Source: Neelides folsomi
Taxonomy: Eukaryota; Arthropoda; Collembola; Neelipleona; Neelidae
Assembly (NCBI GenBank): GCA_034687125.1
Contig: JAQGBZ010000014.1
Location: 372,001-436,000 of the forward strand
Reading direction: 5' to 3'
Length of the DNA stretch: 64,000 nucleotides
The notes beneath the pieces are model-generated. The model ran no database searches, had not been told where the DNA came from, and was given only the letters and a program-made list of their open reading frames with translations. The position numbers and the translations under genes were made by a program. Position 1 is the stretch's first letter. Each line of letters opens with the position of its first letter. Positions 48,963-63,900 of this stretch are shown piece by piece.

Positions 48963-49902
<940 letters not shown>

Positions 49903-50732
49903 GCAAATGGTGACTTAATTTTTAGTACACAACTCAATGACTGTTAAACTTTAAACGATGAGTAAAAATGAAAAATTTAGATCCGTGAAATCGAGTCCTT
50001 AGAGGAATCTTTATGTAGTTGACTGAAAATCATCAAAGAACACCAATGCCACGAACCCAATTCTAGTTAAATATGATTGTTTATCTAAAAAATAAAGGCT
50101 CTTAATTCATTTCTTAAACATTTGTATTGCCAATTTTTATTTTTAAACAAACAGCAGAAGCATAAGTTATTTTCATAAGGCATCTCATAAAATCGTGTGC
50201 CAACCATCGTTGAATTTGCATGATTACATAATACTTTTATTAACAATAATGATAATAATTTTTATCGATTTCAATTACAAAATGGAATGCTTCGGCATAA
50301 ACGAAACATTATAATCCAAAACTATTAGCAGTTTTAAGATTGAATAAAAAATACGAATTGTTAAAAAATCCAGAAAAGTACTTTAAAGCAAATTAATTTA
50401 CATTAATTTTTAATTAATTACAGATAACACAAAACCAGGTAAAAGTCAAAATTGACTAATAATTATGAATAATGCTAAAATAAATTATTATCCTATTAGG
50501 CATATGATTAGTATAAATTACTAAGCTAAAATCAACAAATACATTAAAGTTTTATACTTATTACGTTATAAACATTTTAATATTGAAAGTAAATTAAAAA
50601 TATTCTTTAAAATGGGCAAGTAAATACATTGTTGTCTTTTACTTAATTAATAATTATATAAACCAACTCGCCTATTATAATAGAGCAGCAAATATTTGGA
50701 TGAAACAATTTAAAAGCATAGGTAGCCGGAAT

Positions 50733-53158
50733 TCAATCTTGAAAGAATATATTTGTTAAATGAGCATCAGTCAATTTTCGCATCTCCTCTGTAAATCAGA
50801 CATATGCATTGTTAAACCTTGATCAAAGGATCAAACCAATCTATTGAGTTATTGTTAATTATGTAGATATTTTAATAATTAGTTAATGGGAGTTATCAAA
50901 GATATTAACTTGTCCTTACCATCAATATCAATTAAGTTGGATCCTTTATGATTGAACATGGCATAAAATTCTCTCTTGTTCGACACTTTTGCAATGACCC
51001 AAGATTCAGATATCATCTTTACAACAATCTCACCATTCTCTGAAATTCTAAATGTAAAAAGCAATTGTAAAGTTATGAAATATATCAATGTTATGTAAAA
51101 TATAATATGGTATCTTTCTATACTATTGTAAATAGTACAGATACACGTTAGAGAATACTTATTGTATTATGTAATGATGTAAAGTTCATATTTTTAAATT
51201 CCAAAACATTTTGCTAGATCAATCACATTCTTACTTTGTAAGATCAAAATTTAAATCAGCTAACAACTTGTACGGATCTGGTTCGCACATACATCCAGGG
51301 GAAATTTTTTGAGCAAGATTCAAGTTGTTAAAATAAACGTATTTGACTGTGTTCAAGTTGGGATCTGATGAATTTGAGACATTGTTTTGAGATGCGGTGT
51401 TCGATGATTTGCTTAATTCTTTCGCAATTTTAGAATAATTCATACTTAAAAACGACTCCAATCCATTGATAAACTTTCGGTCAAGGTCTTGGTTTTCTAT
51501 TTAATAAATAAGTCAATTAAATTCATTAATGATTAATGATTAGCTACATATATATTTATAACGTAATATTTTAGAGGCATTGATATTAAATGTTTGGGTT
51601 ATTTAATGTAGTTTACCTTCAAAGAACATTGTCAGATACGATTGTTCAGCTTTGTAGATTAGAACATGATATCTCTTTCTATTTGAAATTTCAAATCCTT
51701 CTTGAATTTCGTCCTCGCCTTCCGATTTGTTGTTGTTGTGAACTAAGTTGGAGATTTCAGCCAAAGTCACATGTGATTCCCTTTTAAATATCATTCCATA
51801 AGTCGATTGTTTATCTGCTCCGGAATGAAAATGTTGTGACAGAAGTTCTTTGATCAAATATTCATAAACCACCCGAATGTCATTATGCCCGATCCCACTC
51901 CTACAATTTAAAGAAACTTTATTAAAAATTGAAAATCGCTATATATTAAATGTGATTTTTAAATAAATATAGAGAAGAATAGAAGAATGAATAGGTAGGC
52001 AGCTATTTAGCTATGTTATGATTATAGTTTTTGCTTACCAAATAAGTTTGTCTCTTTGAAGTAACAATAAATATTTGATTTGTGGCCAACTGAGCAAGAG
52101 AAGATTGACGAAGCATTGAACGTCTAAAAATATTTGTCTCTCAAGTGAAAAATATTTTAATCCTTGTAAAATATCCAAAACTCCACTAGATGAAGGATCG
52201 ATTTTCTTTACAACCTTAAAAGAGACCAAGGATATGTTTAGTGTTGCATGTAAGATGTAGTTAAATTAAAATTGTCTTACGGCATCATAAAACTTTCCAA
52301 AAATTGCTTTGAGCTCGTCATATCCTTTATGTTGAAGAACATCTTCTAAACTGTTGTGCAAAAACACGAATTTGTGATAAATTCGGGAAATTATTGCACG
52401 GAAGACATTATCTTGAACTTGATCGTCTTGATATTCCGTACATTTCAATCCTTCTGGGCTCGTTTTAACTACTGATGGAATGGAAATCACCTATTCAAAT
52501 ACAATATTAACAATTTTAGATTTTTGGTTTTGTATTATAATGTGTTTTCATTTTTTAAGATTAGTTTAGATTTTCTACCAATATTGAGTAAAGCAAAGGC
52601 TTACCAATACAAACCAAAATCCAGGTTCTGGTTCAAGAAAAATATATCTTGATTTTAACGTATGAAGTGAGTCGCAGTAATCTTTACTAAAATTACTATT
52701 GAAATATTCAATATTAATCTCAAATAGATTTAATTATTATAATTAAGTCAAAATAAAAGTCGATGAATATTAATGATAATATCAAATAGAAATTAACACT
52801 TACTCGGAAAATTTAATAATAGCTTCACATAATCCTACTTTTTTCAACATCGTATCATCATCCAAGTCTTTTGGGTAAAAATATAAAACCTTTTCAATTT
52901 CCTGAAAAAGCAATGATTTGTTTACATCATTAACTACACATTAAGTACAATAATACTGATAATACTTATAAGTAAATACTAAATTACAATAAATTTTATT
53001 AGTTTATAGCTTATAAAATATTAAGACATCTTGATAAAAATTACAAAATTTTGTGTATTTGGATTTCTTACATTTTCTTCATTCCCAAACTTTGAGTTGA
53101 AAATAAATAGCTCTTTCATTTGACAAGATGATGCTTGAAGTATCACATTTTCTTCCAT
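50733..53158 (-). CDS. CCZ1: Vacuolar fusion protein CCZ1
   Basis: With MON1 it forms the guanine-nucleotide exchange factor that activates Rab7 on late endosomes. Nine exons on the minus strand: 53158-53072, 52901-52804, 52686-52605, 52490-52281, 52214-52039, 51900-51617, 51496-51235, 51047-50920, 50788-50733; 460 residues (human about 482), phases consistent. The N-terminal longin domain is clear (LFIFNSKFG, VLYFYPKD, VGLCEAIIKFS, SLHTLKSRYIFLEPEPGFW, FVL). The middle has VLDILQGLKYFSL and DKLIWSGIGHNDIRVVYEYL in two parts. The C-terminal region has KYVYFNNLNLAQK, DLNFDLTK, SESWVIAKVSNKREFYAMFN and the closing LTNIFFQD. The short last exon was found from a strong donor (GATG|GTAAGG) and the family's NIFFxD end; without it the frame would run 14 codons to a different end. 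Confidence 0.95.
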
Positions 53159-54575
53159 TTTCTTAATCTTTTATTCTTTACAAAGGGCGTTATCTCTTCT
53201 TGAAAATAATAGTTTATGATGATGGGATTTTATTGACTTTATGTTTGACTTATTTAATTCAAAAAGAATTTTTTTGTAATTTAGTTATTATTATACTAAA
53301 TTAACCTTAAATTAGTATATAATTTTGATATGTTAAAATGTGCTTTACTTTAACTTGCCTACGCCTTATTAACTCCAATCCTAATCTAATGTTATGAATG
53401 GTAGATATATAATTTGATATCAAAAATCAAGATGAATCAGTGATCAAATCATTGACTTTAAAATGGGGAGAAATGCTTTGAAATAAAGCATTTACCGCTG
53501 GTTGCTTCCTGTATATAAAGTTAAGTTAAGTTAAGACAAAAGTGAGGGTAAATTGATAAAATAGATAAGTCATATGAAACTATTTTAAGTAAAAGAAGGG
53601 TTTTGGAAGCCTTCTAGACTTTTACAATGAGATGCGGATATAGGTAAACGAATATAATGAATCACATTAATAATAAATAAATGATTATATTTTTACTTAA
53701 AACTAATTATCTACATTTAAGATGAATAATTTCTCACTGACACTGATCGTGAGAGAAAGCTTCAAAGTTGGTTGGAAGCATTAGAGCATGCCAAATAAAT
53801 AAATGAAATAAATAGTAAGTACCACCTTTGTGTACACTGAACAATGTAACAATAATCATAACTCCTTACATTAAAGACTTTAAAGATGTGCATGGTAGGA
53901 ATTGTTCATGGTCTTTGATTGCTCAAATCACTTTCTGTGAAGTCATTAAGAATGGAAATGGGAATAAAAATGCATAAGGATTTGGTATTCTTTTTTACTT
54001 TCGTTTATTTCTATTATCTGTAATTAGGAATATATGTTCATTTGGTTAAAGTTAAAAGGACAGTTGATATTTTATATCAAAAACAATGATACATATTAAG
54101 ATATCGATACATTTTATTAATATAGATAAGAGTATTATTAATAAATTTGTTTAAATTCTAAATTTTATTTGAAGCCTAAAATGTATTATAGTGAAATACC
54201 TGAAATACATAGAAAAATAAAGCTTTGTTATTGTGAAAAATAAATAATGAAGTTGGGTTGTTGAAGTTTACAATTAAAATTGCTTAAAACAAGCGAAATG
54301 CAGAGTTTAAATAGTTGATTTCTAAACTAGAATAAAAATTAGATTTTATTTAGGTAAAGTCCCAATAATCTACAGTAGTGAGACTTGAATAATTTTTCCT
54401 TTAAAATATCAAGATTGCAAATCAAACAATAAAATATATTGGTAGATATATATATGGCTTTAATTTTGTCAAGTTCAATAGCCTGGGATAAATAATCGAA
54501 AAGTTATTTATAAGTTTGTCATTATTTAAAAGAATATTTTCATCTAAAAGCTTTTAGTCGAGATGATTTATATTT
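53159..54575. other. AT-rich intergenic region
   Basis: It lies between the CCZ1 start and the 3' end of the next minus-strand gene, and holds the CCZ1 promoter. Three TTAAG repeats sit near 53,520. Nothing else is supported. Confidence 0.5.
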
Positions 54576-55982
54576 TTAATATCCTTTGGACGAATCATAG
54601 CGACTGGTCCCCCTTGACCTTTGTCTCCGACTCATTGAGAGAGTGAAAGGATTTCTTTTCACCGAACTTGTCGGTTCCAAAGTCACCGTCACCGTCTTGG
54701 TCTTCACAACCGTCACGGTCTTCTCTTTCAACTCCGGGCAACGATCGTACACAGGGAAATCCTGAGTGGTATCATAGCTCGGTTCGAGCAAATATTCCCT
54801 ATCGTACACTTCCTCCTCAGGACTTTCCCCTCGCTTGGAACGACGCGTATAGTAACGGGCATATTCCGACTCTTGGTTGGGATTTTCATCCTCAGTGGCC
54901 AAGGCCTTTTCGTAGGATCCTCTGGACCCATATTGAGCATATTGATAAGGATCAACTTCGTAAACTTGTTCAACCTTTGTTTTCTTGTTCGCTTGCTTCC
55001 TTCCTTTTTTCCTCTTCCGACCTCCTGATTTGTTCTCCTTGTATGCTTCGGTCGACTCGACCGAAACGACTTTTGGTGCGGAAGACACAGCTTGGCGTGC
55101 AAATTCAACTTCCGCTGTCTCTCTTGCGGCTCTTTCGTACTGCCGCTGAGGTTGGATTTCTGGAACTAGTGTTTGGGTTATGGGAGAGTTGACAGCAGCC
55201 GCTGGGACGATCTGGCTAAAACTGGCACGGATCGTCGAAGTCAGCGTTTGGACCTCAGTAGTCCATACATCGTATGTCTTGGTCCTACAATCATCCATAA
55301 ATTATTTTAATAATCGAATTCATACTTTAACAATTAATTATTTCTTAATTGCAGATATAACTTAATATGGCTAGTTAAATATTTCCAAGTTTAAACAATT
55401 TTGACGGTGGATTTTTTGTCTACTTTATCCTGTGGTTTTAATAACACGTTTATTTCTGTAATGATTGGACCTGAGGGATTAAATAAAGTAAATTGAAGCA
55501 TGGAGGAAGAGGAAGTTTGTTAGGAGTGAATAACCATTTAATAGAGCTTCTAAATTGTCGGCAAAAAATCATTTTATCAATCAAGATAGATATTAAGAGA
55601 ACGAGAGTGAAATTAAGACAATGATGTTAAATGAGTGAATGTGATCTAAAAGGGAAAGATGTTTCCGCCGAACAACGTGGAGACCTCGTGATGGTGGTAG
55701 GTACAGGTTTGTTCCCAAAAAGTAGCGGAATGGTGAGGACGGCTGTGCTGGTGAGAGTGGTTTTGAACGAGGTGGTGGTAACATATGTCTGCAGCGTCTC
55801 AGTTTGAGGAATTATGAGGTTTTGAGTGATTGCTCCTGCTGGGAACGGTTGAAGGAATCCTCCAAGATTCACGGCCCCATTTCCCAACCCGCCCAGGGGG
55901 TTGCTTTGAACGGGTGAAGTGCCTCTCTGCTGCAGAAGTTGGTACAGGAGAAGATTCGTCAATTGACAGCTTGCCAGCAAAC
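54576..55982 (-). CDS. Thr/Val-rich, probably extracellular protein (5' end unresolved)
   Basis: Two coding exons: 55982-55685 and 55284-54576 (stop), joined in phase 2 by a GT-AG intron, about 334 residues. The first exon has LASCQLTNLLLYQLLQQ, then TYVTTTSFKTTLTSTAVLTI split by no charge, and KPVPTTITR; the join gives TTITR-TKTYDVWTTEVQTLT. The second exon has Lys/Arg-rich GGRKRKKGRKQANKK, tyrosine-rich segments (DPYQYAQYG, SEYARYYTRRSKRG with a furin-like RSKR) and a second beta-rich piece (KTVTVVKTKTVTVTLEP). Repeated TTT/VTV strands of this type occur in secreted or cuticular proteins of crustaceans (general recollection, no named family). A 5' exon ending in phase 1 with a signal peptide is expected but not found. 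A GTAAGT donor at 56,437 is the obvious partner, but its ATG frame meets TGA before the donor. Confidence 0.75.
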
Positions 55983-58900
55983 CTGAACACATTCAATAGG
56001 AAAAATATAAAATGGGCATTTTCTCCACTTCGTTTCACCTTACAATTGAATTTCATTATATCAATACAATATTCTTCATTTTCCAATTCAACATTACTCC
56101 CCCGCATATTTTTATGAAAGAAGTTTATCACGCTGATTTGATTGGTCATAACTCTGAAACATGCTCCAAAAAATCATTTTATTTCCTACTTTCAATATTT
56201 TTGGGATCTTCAATCCGTTTTTTGCTGCTTCTGGTCTTACTATTAATAAAGATATTATATGAATTACATATATTGTACGGTTGCATAGTACATACTATAC
56301 AACAAATATTTACGATTTTCGTACGTGGGATATTACGTGGGTAGGAATAATTTCATTGAATTAAAAGTAGAGTGGGTGCGTAACGTGAGACACTTTTCGC
56401 GTGACAAGGAAAGAGGACAAATGTGAATTGTGACTTACCGACTCAAACAGAGCAAAGTGAAAATGAAACTCGCCCTTGACACTCAAACAAGATTGTCATA
56501 TTAATGATAGATTAGCAAAGCTTGGCAAATGAACTTACATAGAGGTAAGTATCCAAAAATCCTGCAATTGAGCTAATTTTTCTTACCTTATCAAAATGTC
56601 TTATTAAAGGTTTGTACATATTTATAACAAAATAATGTATTCATGAGTTAATTGTTTAATTGAACATACGTAACAATATTATACAATACATACTTGAAAT
56701 AGCATACTTGAAAGTTCATTTTGATGACAATAGCATTGACTTGGTATTATTCCAATTTGCTGTAAATGACCTTTGAATGCATTTTCTAATTAAGACAATT
56801 AAAAGTGGAAAAAAATTACGCCTTCTATTCTTAAATATCAACCTCGTCCTTCTAATATTAATTCATTGTAAAGTAGATTTGAAGAATGTGAATAGAATGT
56901 GCGTATAATGTGATGTGTGTTTATCTTATATGTAACGTATTGTGTTTATTATAAATAATAATAATAATAGGATATAAATGATGTGATGAATTTACGAGGT
57001 GCTGTCTATTGGAGAAGGAAAGGGATTGAGTTTACTTTAATTGCTTACAAAATTGGCTATCGCTTATCGAATCTCTGATCTCAATCGCAAATTGAATTAT
57101 GGTAAGTTGTTAGCCTCATGTATGCAAACTTGATTCAGCTCGGAATCTTTGAAATGTAATATTCGATGATTAGACTCTAACCATGCGGTTAAATATATAA
57201 TTAATTAGTAATTAATCATTGGAAATAAGGTGTGTCTAAGAAATGTCTCACGGCTCTTTCATGGTGGTGATCCTTTAACGAAATTATGACTTATGATTAC
57301 TAATGAATCTAATGCCTTTAATGGGTAACTAATTTAGTCAATTAATTAAAAAAAGCGTTATACGGAAATCTTTAGTCCATTCTAACAATGAAATGAGCAT
57401 ACATAGAGTAGTTAGGTAGTAATATTGGTATATGTATTTACTACAATTTCACCTGTAATTACAGTAAGTGAATGAATTTTTATTATGAATTTTTATTACA
57501 TATACAGATATTTAACAGAAAATTTCTGCAAGTATTTTTATTAAAAAATTCTGAAGAATTAGGAAGTACTTTATTCCATGTTTATTCCATTATTTCAAAA
57601 GCGCATTTAGAAATATGATTATTATAGTCAATAATCATTTGGAAAGAACTTTTATTTGTATTTACAGAAGCCGAGTCCTCTCAAGTGTAAAACCACCAAT
57701 TGACCAAATCCCATTCTTCGCTCAAAATTTCACTTTCAAAGACGCTAATTCATAAAGGAGGACTGCATAAGTCGTATTGAGAGATTTCATCCAAATAGCT
57801 TTGCGAGATTGTAAGCCGTTAGAAAGTTGACATATGGCTCTCATACGAAATTAACCTAAATCCTATTTGTTCTATAAAAAGCCGACAATTTGTGTGAAAA
57901 ACGGCCGAGATCCGATCAGAGAATTGAGACAAAATATCTTGAGCTTTCACAATGCCAAAATTATTTATGAATTATTTACCGGCGGAACAACTTGTTTGGC
58001 TCAATTTATGGGACAGAGTGTGGTGAGATATTTTTAAGAGGCCGAGATGCAAGGAGGCTATTATAATACAAGTGCATTAGGCCCAAGACACGATGTGAAT
58101 ACGAGGATTCTTACTCTTAGGGTTATGTGGCAATCAAGTAGAGTGGTGGTGGATTCACGCGGGTGCATTGAACGTTGTTGGAAATAAGAATCAGAAGGTT
58201 CAAAGGACAGGTGGCATTTAACCTGATTAGCGTGTTGAGTCTCTTGAATTATTTATTTACTTAGCCTTGGACCTTAGAGAGCAATTAGAATATAAACAGC
58301 TTGATCCTTCATGATTTACACCTATTTTACCCTAATACAGTAGAAATTGTTGAATTTTTAATTTAAATTTCACAGACTTTGTATTTTCTTATTTCACTCC
58401 TTTGTAGTTTGCAATAATAATATGTATGATAAAATTACTTTTGTTTTGATAATATATTTTATAGACAAGATTGATCAGTTTAAATATTATTTTTAAGTAT
58501 AAAATGTAAAAGTAAATACCTAAATAAATACACAAGTATGACACGTTAAAGTTTTTGCATTTCTGCCAATTGTATTTTTTGCCTTAATTGAAGTACCTAA
58601 TTGAATAATCTTAAGAAAGTGAGTAATGTTTGAATAAAAGAATAATAAAGATGCGCATTGATGCATCCCATTAAGGATACATTACTTTTTATGACAATTA
58701 TCTAAATACAATATTAATTTACAACTTTCAACTTCAAAGAGTTGGTTACATTACGTATATGGAGTGTATACTATTACTACTCTGTATCTGTACCCTTATT
58801 CATAGTTCGTACTCTATCCTACATGTAATATACATGCATTAACAGATATACTGTTAAATATTGGAAGTATTATTGTATGTATGTAGCTGTCATCAAGTAA

Positions 58901-60640
58901 AATTATTAGAGACGCTTAATCTTAATGGTATTTAATTTTGATATGAGTTTGAGTTATGATATGAGTGAATAGTTTGGCTGATGTATGGCTAATATTTTTT
59001 AGATCAACAAAAGTACGTTAAAATGTAGGTAAGTAAGAAAATAATCTTTTCAAACAAACATGTTTCTCCGTTCAGCATTAATTCATTTATGGTCACTTTT
59101 AAGACATTAAGGGATAAAAAGAATCAGGCCGAGTCTTCTTCCTTTCCCTTCCCACTTTTCTTAATTACGTCGGTCAATCGGCTTTTTATCAAATATCCCT
59201 ATTGTCATTATGACTGTTTGAATGTGCTTCTTGGGCCTACTTTAACATTAATGCTCAATTCTGATGTCACGTTGAATGCACCATGAGTATTTGGGATATT
59301 GTGCCTCTATTTACACATTCATGGTTGACATACTCAAAAGTTCATAAAACGTGTCTCTTCACTTTTTATATTCACACTGAATACGAAAACTCGTCTTTAA
59401 GGTTAAGAAACATGTATGTAGCACGGATTTTGTTTTATAAGATGGCTATTTTATTAAACTTGTTAATATTAGTATAAGGTAGCCTTAATTTTCATTAAAC
59501 ATTCTCACGTATAGCAAATCTTTGTTTATGACTTATTTAAATATTATCGTTAATTTAATTGAATAGTTGTTTTAATCGATCAAAAATTGTCAGCTTCTGA
59601 TTCTCATTGACCCTTTTATACTTCCTTTTATTTTCTTGTTTTATTTCATTCATTCTTGGCAACTTTGCCAGAATACGTTAAGAAAATTAGACTAAGGTAA
59701 TGTGAGTGTAATTCTTTATATCGAATTTTTATCTTACACTTAATTTAATGCGGCATAATCAGATATATTTAAAGTCTTAAGTTAATAATGAAAATGAATC
59801 AACTTAATGTTAAATGCGGATTTAAATGCAATACTTTTACTTGCATTTCACCTATCACCCTATCAGTACTCTCGAATAATTACATTGTGGCATTATCATT
59901 GATTCAAGTTGATTATAATTGCTTGAAACTAGTTTGGTCATTTTGATTGATAAAGTAGGTGCCTATCTAACTCATTTATTTGTAATCAGGGAGTCATTAT
60001 TGAAGCCTCTTATACCAGATAAAGATTTAATGCTTTTATAGAGCGTTGAGTTTTTTTCAATCATAACTATACTACAAACGTAGATTGCTAATGTGCTACA
60101 TATTTCCATTTCATACAAATGATTAAACTAGAGCTCTATTTAATTTTGGTAAGGTACTTATATTTAATTCAAAATATCATGTTCATAATAGCAATTCAAG
60201 ATTTAGCAATAGCATTCTTGAGATTTGGAGTTTTATTTTTTCCACTATTATTTGAGCTTTTAACTGAAAACCTCTTTATAATACAAAATAATAAAAAAAT
60301 TTAAACTTTAATTTTTCTGAACATATAATTAAAAAGAATAAAATTACTTTCTATTCTCTTCGTGCTAATAATTCACTTTAATTTTTAATTACTTTTGTAT
60401 TTTAGTTATAAGAAAATAATAAAATCAACGATTTATTTTACCCACCCTAACTTTCCTTTAAACTCTTTGTTGTGCCTTGAGAATTAATAAAATAAATACA
60501 GGTGGATGAGGTTCACAATAAACTACCGAAACGACTCAATATTTTATTATGTGAATCATCGAGAACAAGAAGATAAACAGTTTTCTGATTTATCCTCTGC
60601 TTCACAATGAAGTTTGGAAGTTTGAAAAGACTCAAAGGAT
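55983..60640. other. Long AT-rich region without a recognised gene
   Basis: Should contain the 5' exon(s) of the Thr/Val-rich protein gene. A donor-like GTAAGT sits at 56,437 (minus) and an ATG|GTAAGT at about 57,102 (plus). A GC-richer patch at 57,660-58,260 has no coding signal I can defend. The remainder is simple AT-rich sequence, with an AAT-type microsatellite near 56,955. Confidence 0.4.
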
Positions 60641-60931
60641 TTATTTCCAATTACCTTCAACGCTGTTTGAGGCCGGAGAAGCTCCCAAAGTTCCTCCTCC
60701 GCTATTTCTCTTTGTCCTATTACTTATCGGGCCATCTCCAGTGTCAATGAGAAGAACGTGGTTAATTTTCGCATCATCATACACCTCATCCCCTTCTTCC
60801 TTTTCCGAATTAATTGAGGAAGGTAAGGAAGAATCCGAATGCAAATTGGAGCAGCGAGCAACTCCGAACACAAACACAAAGGTGAAGAGGACGAAGGAAA
60901 ATCTTGACAACCTCATTTGTTTCTTCATCAC
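60641..60931 (-). CDS. Small secreted precursor-like protein
   Basis: A 96-residue frame with ATG at 60,931 (a second M lies six codons in, giving MRLSRFSFVLFTFVFVFGVA, a textbook signal peptide ending near ARCSN). The mature part is acidic and Ser-rich, then has a dibasic site in NRTKRNSGGGTLG, as in neuropeptide or hormone precursors. The family is not recognised. The 3' end is uncertain: GTTGAAG is followed by GTAATT, a usable donor, and an acceptor about 58 bp on would replace the last codons (GNWK) by a short tail with two Cys. An AATAAA on the minus strand near 60,550 fits a transcript end. Confidence 0.5.
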   Translation of the reverse strand: MMKKQMRLSRFSFVLFTFVFVFGVARCSNLHSDSSLPSSINSEKEEGDEVYDDAKINHVLLIDTGDGPISNRTKRNSGGGTLGASPASNSVEGNWK

Positions 60932-63900
60932 GCCACTTTGAGTTTTGATAAAAATGATGGATTCGTTTTAATTTCGCCGATATTGGGAGAAATTTTATAT
61001 CGATTGTTTTATATTTCTTATCGAAAGGAATATATTTGACACCTTATTGAATATTAATTTGGGAAAATATAAGAGATCTGTTTTGTGGTTCACTTCTCAC
61101 TTGTTCTCACTGTATGTTTGTATTTGGAGAGTCCAAGAAAGCCATTTTCACTTTTTGAGCTCGTAAGGCTGTGAGTGATGGGGAATCACTGACACCTAAG
61201 ATTAATCCTTCGTTTCTCACCACTGCCCTTCTTCTTGGATTCCTGAGGAGGTGCAAAAGGCGGAAATCCCAAGGGGCATCAGTCCATTTCTACGCCAAAA
61301 AGGAAAATGGCAAGTGATGATGGGTCTCTTTGACTTCACGTACCATCACTGATGGTTTTACAACCGATATTCTTGTCAAAATATCCTCCGATGAGATATG
61401 GAAGGAGCTTGAAGTTTGTTGTTAAAGAACTCAAAGTTCAATAGAAGAATGGGAAATTACAAGGAATGAGTCCGAAAGCTATCTAAAGTTTATGGTCGAG
61501 CGATTGAGCTGCGAAGCCGAACGCTGAGGAAAATTATCATAAAGATCTTAAGTTCCCCTCTCACTCCCTCGTTTAATATCTCATGATTCTCAGGAGAGAA
61601 GTGTGCTCCTTATGAACTATCCTTATTACAACTAACTACATTCATATATTACTTACATACATAGTAGGCAAATGAATAAAGCCTACTCTCCTTGCTCTCA
61701 CTCCTCTAACCTTCGGTTTATCAATACAATCGAATCTTGGATTGAAAAGATAGGCTTTGCTTCCACAGAGACCCCCTTTTGTTCTTTATACAATTCCTAG
61801 ATTTACTATCGGGGGCATGGCAGGGACCTCAGGTTCCGATCATTTCCCCAAAACAATCTCAAGTTCATTTTTTAAATTTTCTATTTCGCAAATTCAACTC
61901 CCCGTGCAGCGATATAAAATGAAGACATTAATAAAGTTATAAATGATATGTCCATTAGTAATACTATATTAGGCATATGTACATAAGTAAGTAAGTAAAG
62001 TCAGTGTTCTATCTTTATCATCATATAATATAAAGTGCATATAGAAATGTATTGCATTGTATTAAATAAGAACGCGTTGGATTATTTATTGCTTAATTAT
62101 ATTCTAGATCTTTTAATTTATGTGGAACAATTGGATCTTAACAGTACGGTAAAGGTGCAGTTGTTACTTTCGTATTATTAGAGTGAATATATCAATGGTA
62201 CACATTTCGATACTTGTTGCTCAATCTCACACGCAAAAATGTATGTAGGTAAGTATAATACGGTATACATTTGGATTCGTTTCGTACTAATAATAAGCTC
62301 AAGATAATAAACTTGTTCTTGTGATTTTATTTATTCAAAATGATACAATGATCATTTGCACAAAATAAATTCTTGTCCATATTTCACATAATACCTAATG
62401 CCCTTTTACCCATAAGTATCATACTACAAAAAATTAAAAATAATATAATTAACATATAGTGTAAAAACAACTATCCTACAAATAAGTATGTATTACAACT
62501 CAATGTGCAACTAAAATAGCAGTTAAATTTGTTTGAAAACACTCAACTAATGTCCTATTATTCGACACTTAATTTATGTACATAGCATATAAATAAAATG
62601 TGCATCTTTTGTGGGAGAAGATGACTTGAATATTCCACTTATTAAAGGGTAAATAAATAGTCTTAAAATACAAATAAATATGCGAGTACATTCGATTGAA
62701 GTTTTGAAAGAATCAAATTAATTGTTTATAACAAGACATGAAAAATGTGCAGGTTTAAAGCTTAAACACAAGTCAAAATATCATCGATAAATGAATTGAT
62801 AGCTAAATGCACATGCAGTTTTAATGAATTTACTATTCTGCATTTAATGCTTAAAAGCTAAACTTTACTCGCCTACTATTATTGTAACTGGTTATAGTTA
62901 ATAGGTTTATTATGCAAGAGGTTGAGATTTCCATATCATTTATAAAATTGTAGGTGTAGCTTGTGTAGATGAGTTACCTATATATTACAATATGAGATTG
63001 CTCATTTGTCCCAAGTTCAATCTCAAATTATTGAACTTTTCGAAACGAGATAAGCTAGAACATTTAAGAACTGAATTAACATGCTATGTAGAGTACTTAT
63101 GTTAATTCATGCGAGTAAAAGCATCAAAACACAGGTTATAAAAATGCATTCACTTCCATCGTCATCGATTCGCATTTTCCATTCCGCTCCATTGATATGC
63201 ATATAATTATAATCTGTAAAATACATTTACATTTTTATGAATTATGTATATTTGAAAAGGCGCAATCATTGGAGAGCCTTTCTCTCTCAAAATCAATTTC
63301 AATTGCTTGGCTCAGTGTTTACTCTTGTGTCCACATGTGTAGAGGATCTTAACAACCAGTATTTGCAAATTCTAATGATTAAGTAAATATTTTGTCATCT
63401 TTAAAGAAAATTTTAGATTAAAGTCGAGTGGAACATAGTATGGTGAAATGAATTATAACATTCATTAATTTGCATGTCAAAATAAATAAAATCTCAATAT
63501 TTTTAGCAAATTGAATCCAACGAACCGTATGTGAAGTTCAATATCGTACACCTATGGTGTAAGGTATGGTTGTAAAGGCAATGTTTTAGTTCAAAGGTAA
63601 ATATTTTGTATCAATTTACTGCCTTTTCAAAGTCGAAGTCAGAGGATTTGATTCAATTTGATTGCTCCTTATATAAAATTATACATAATTTAATCGTTGA
63701 CGGTATCTTTAATGCAGTATTTCGAATAGTAAGCACTGATGTGATGTATGGATTGATCTTCACTAAAAATGGATTTGTCAAATTACAGTCATCCTTATTA
63801 TTAGTATTTCTTCATTCCCTCCTAACTTCGCCAAAACATAATTGTATGTAATTATTAATTACCTGTCCATTTTATTTACTGAAAATTGAAATGAAATGTT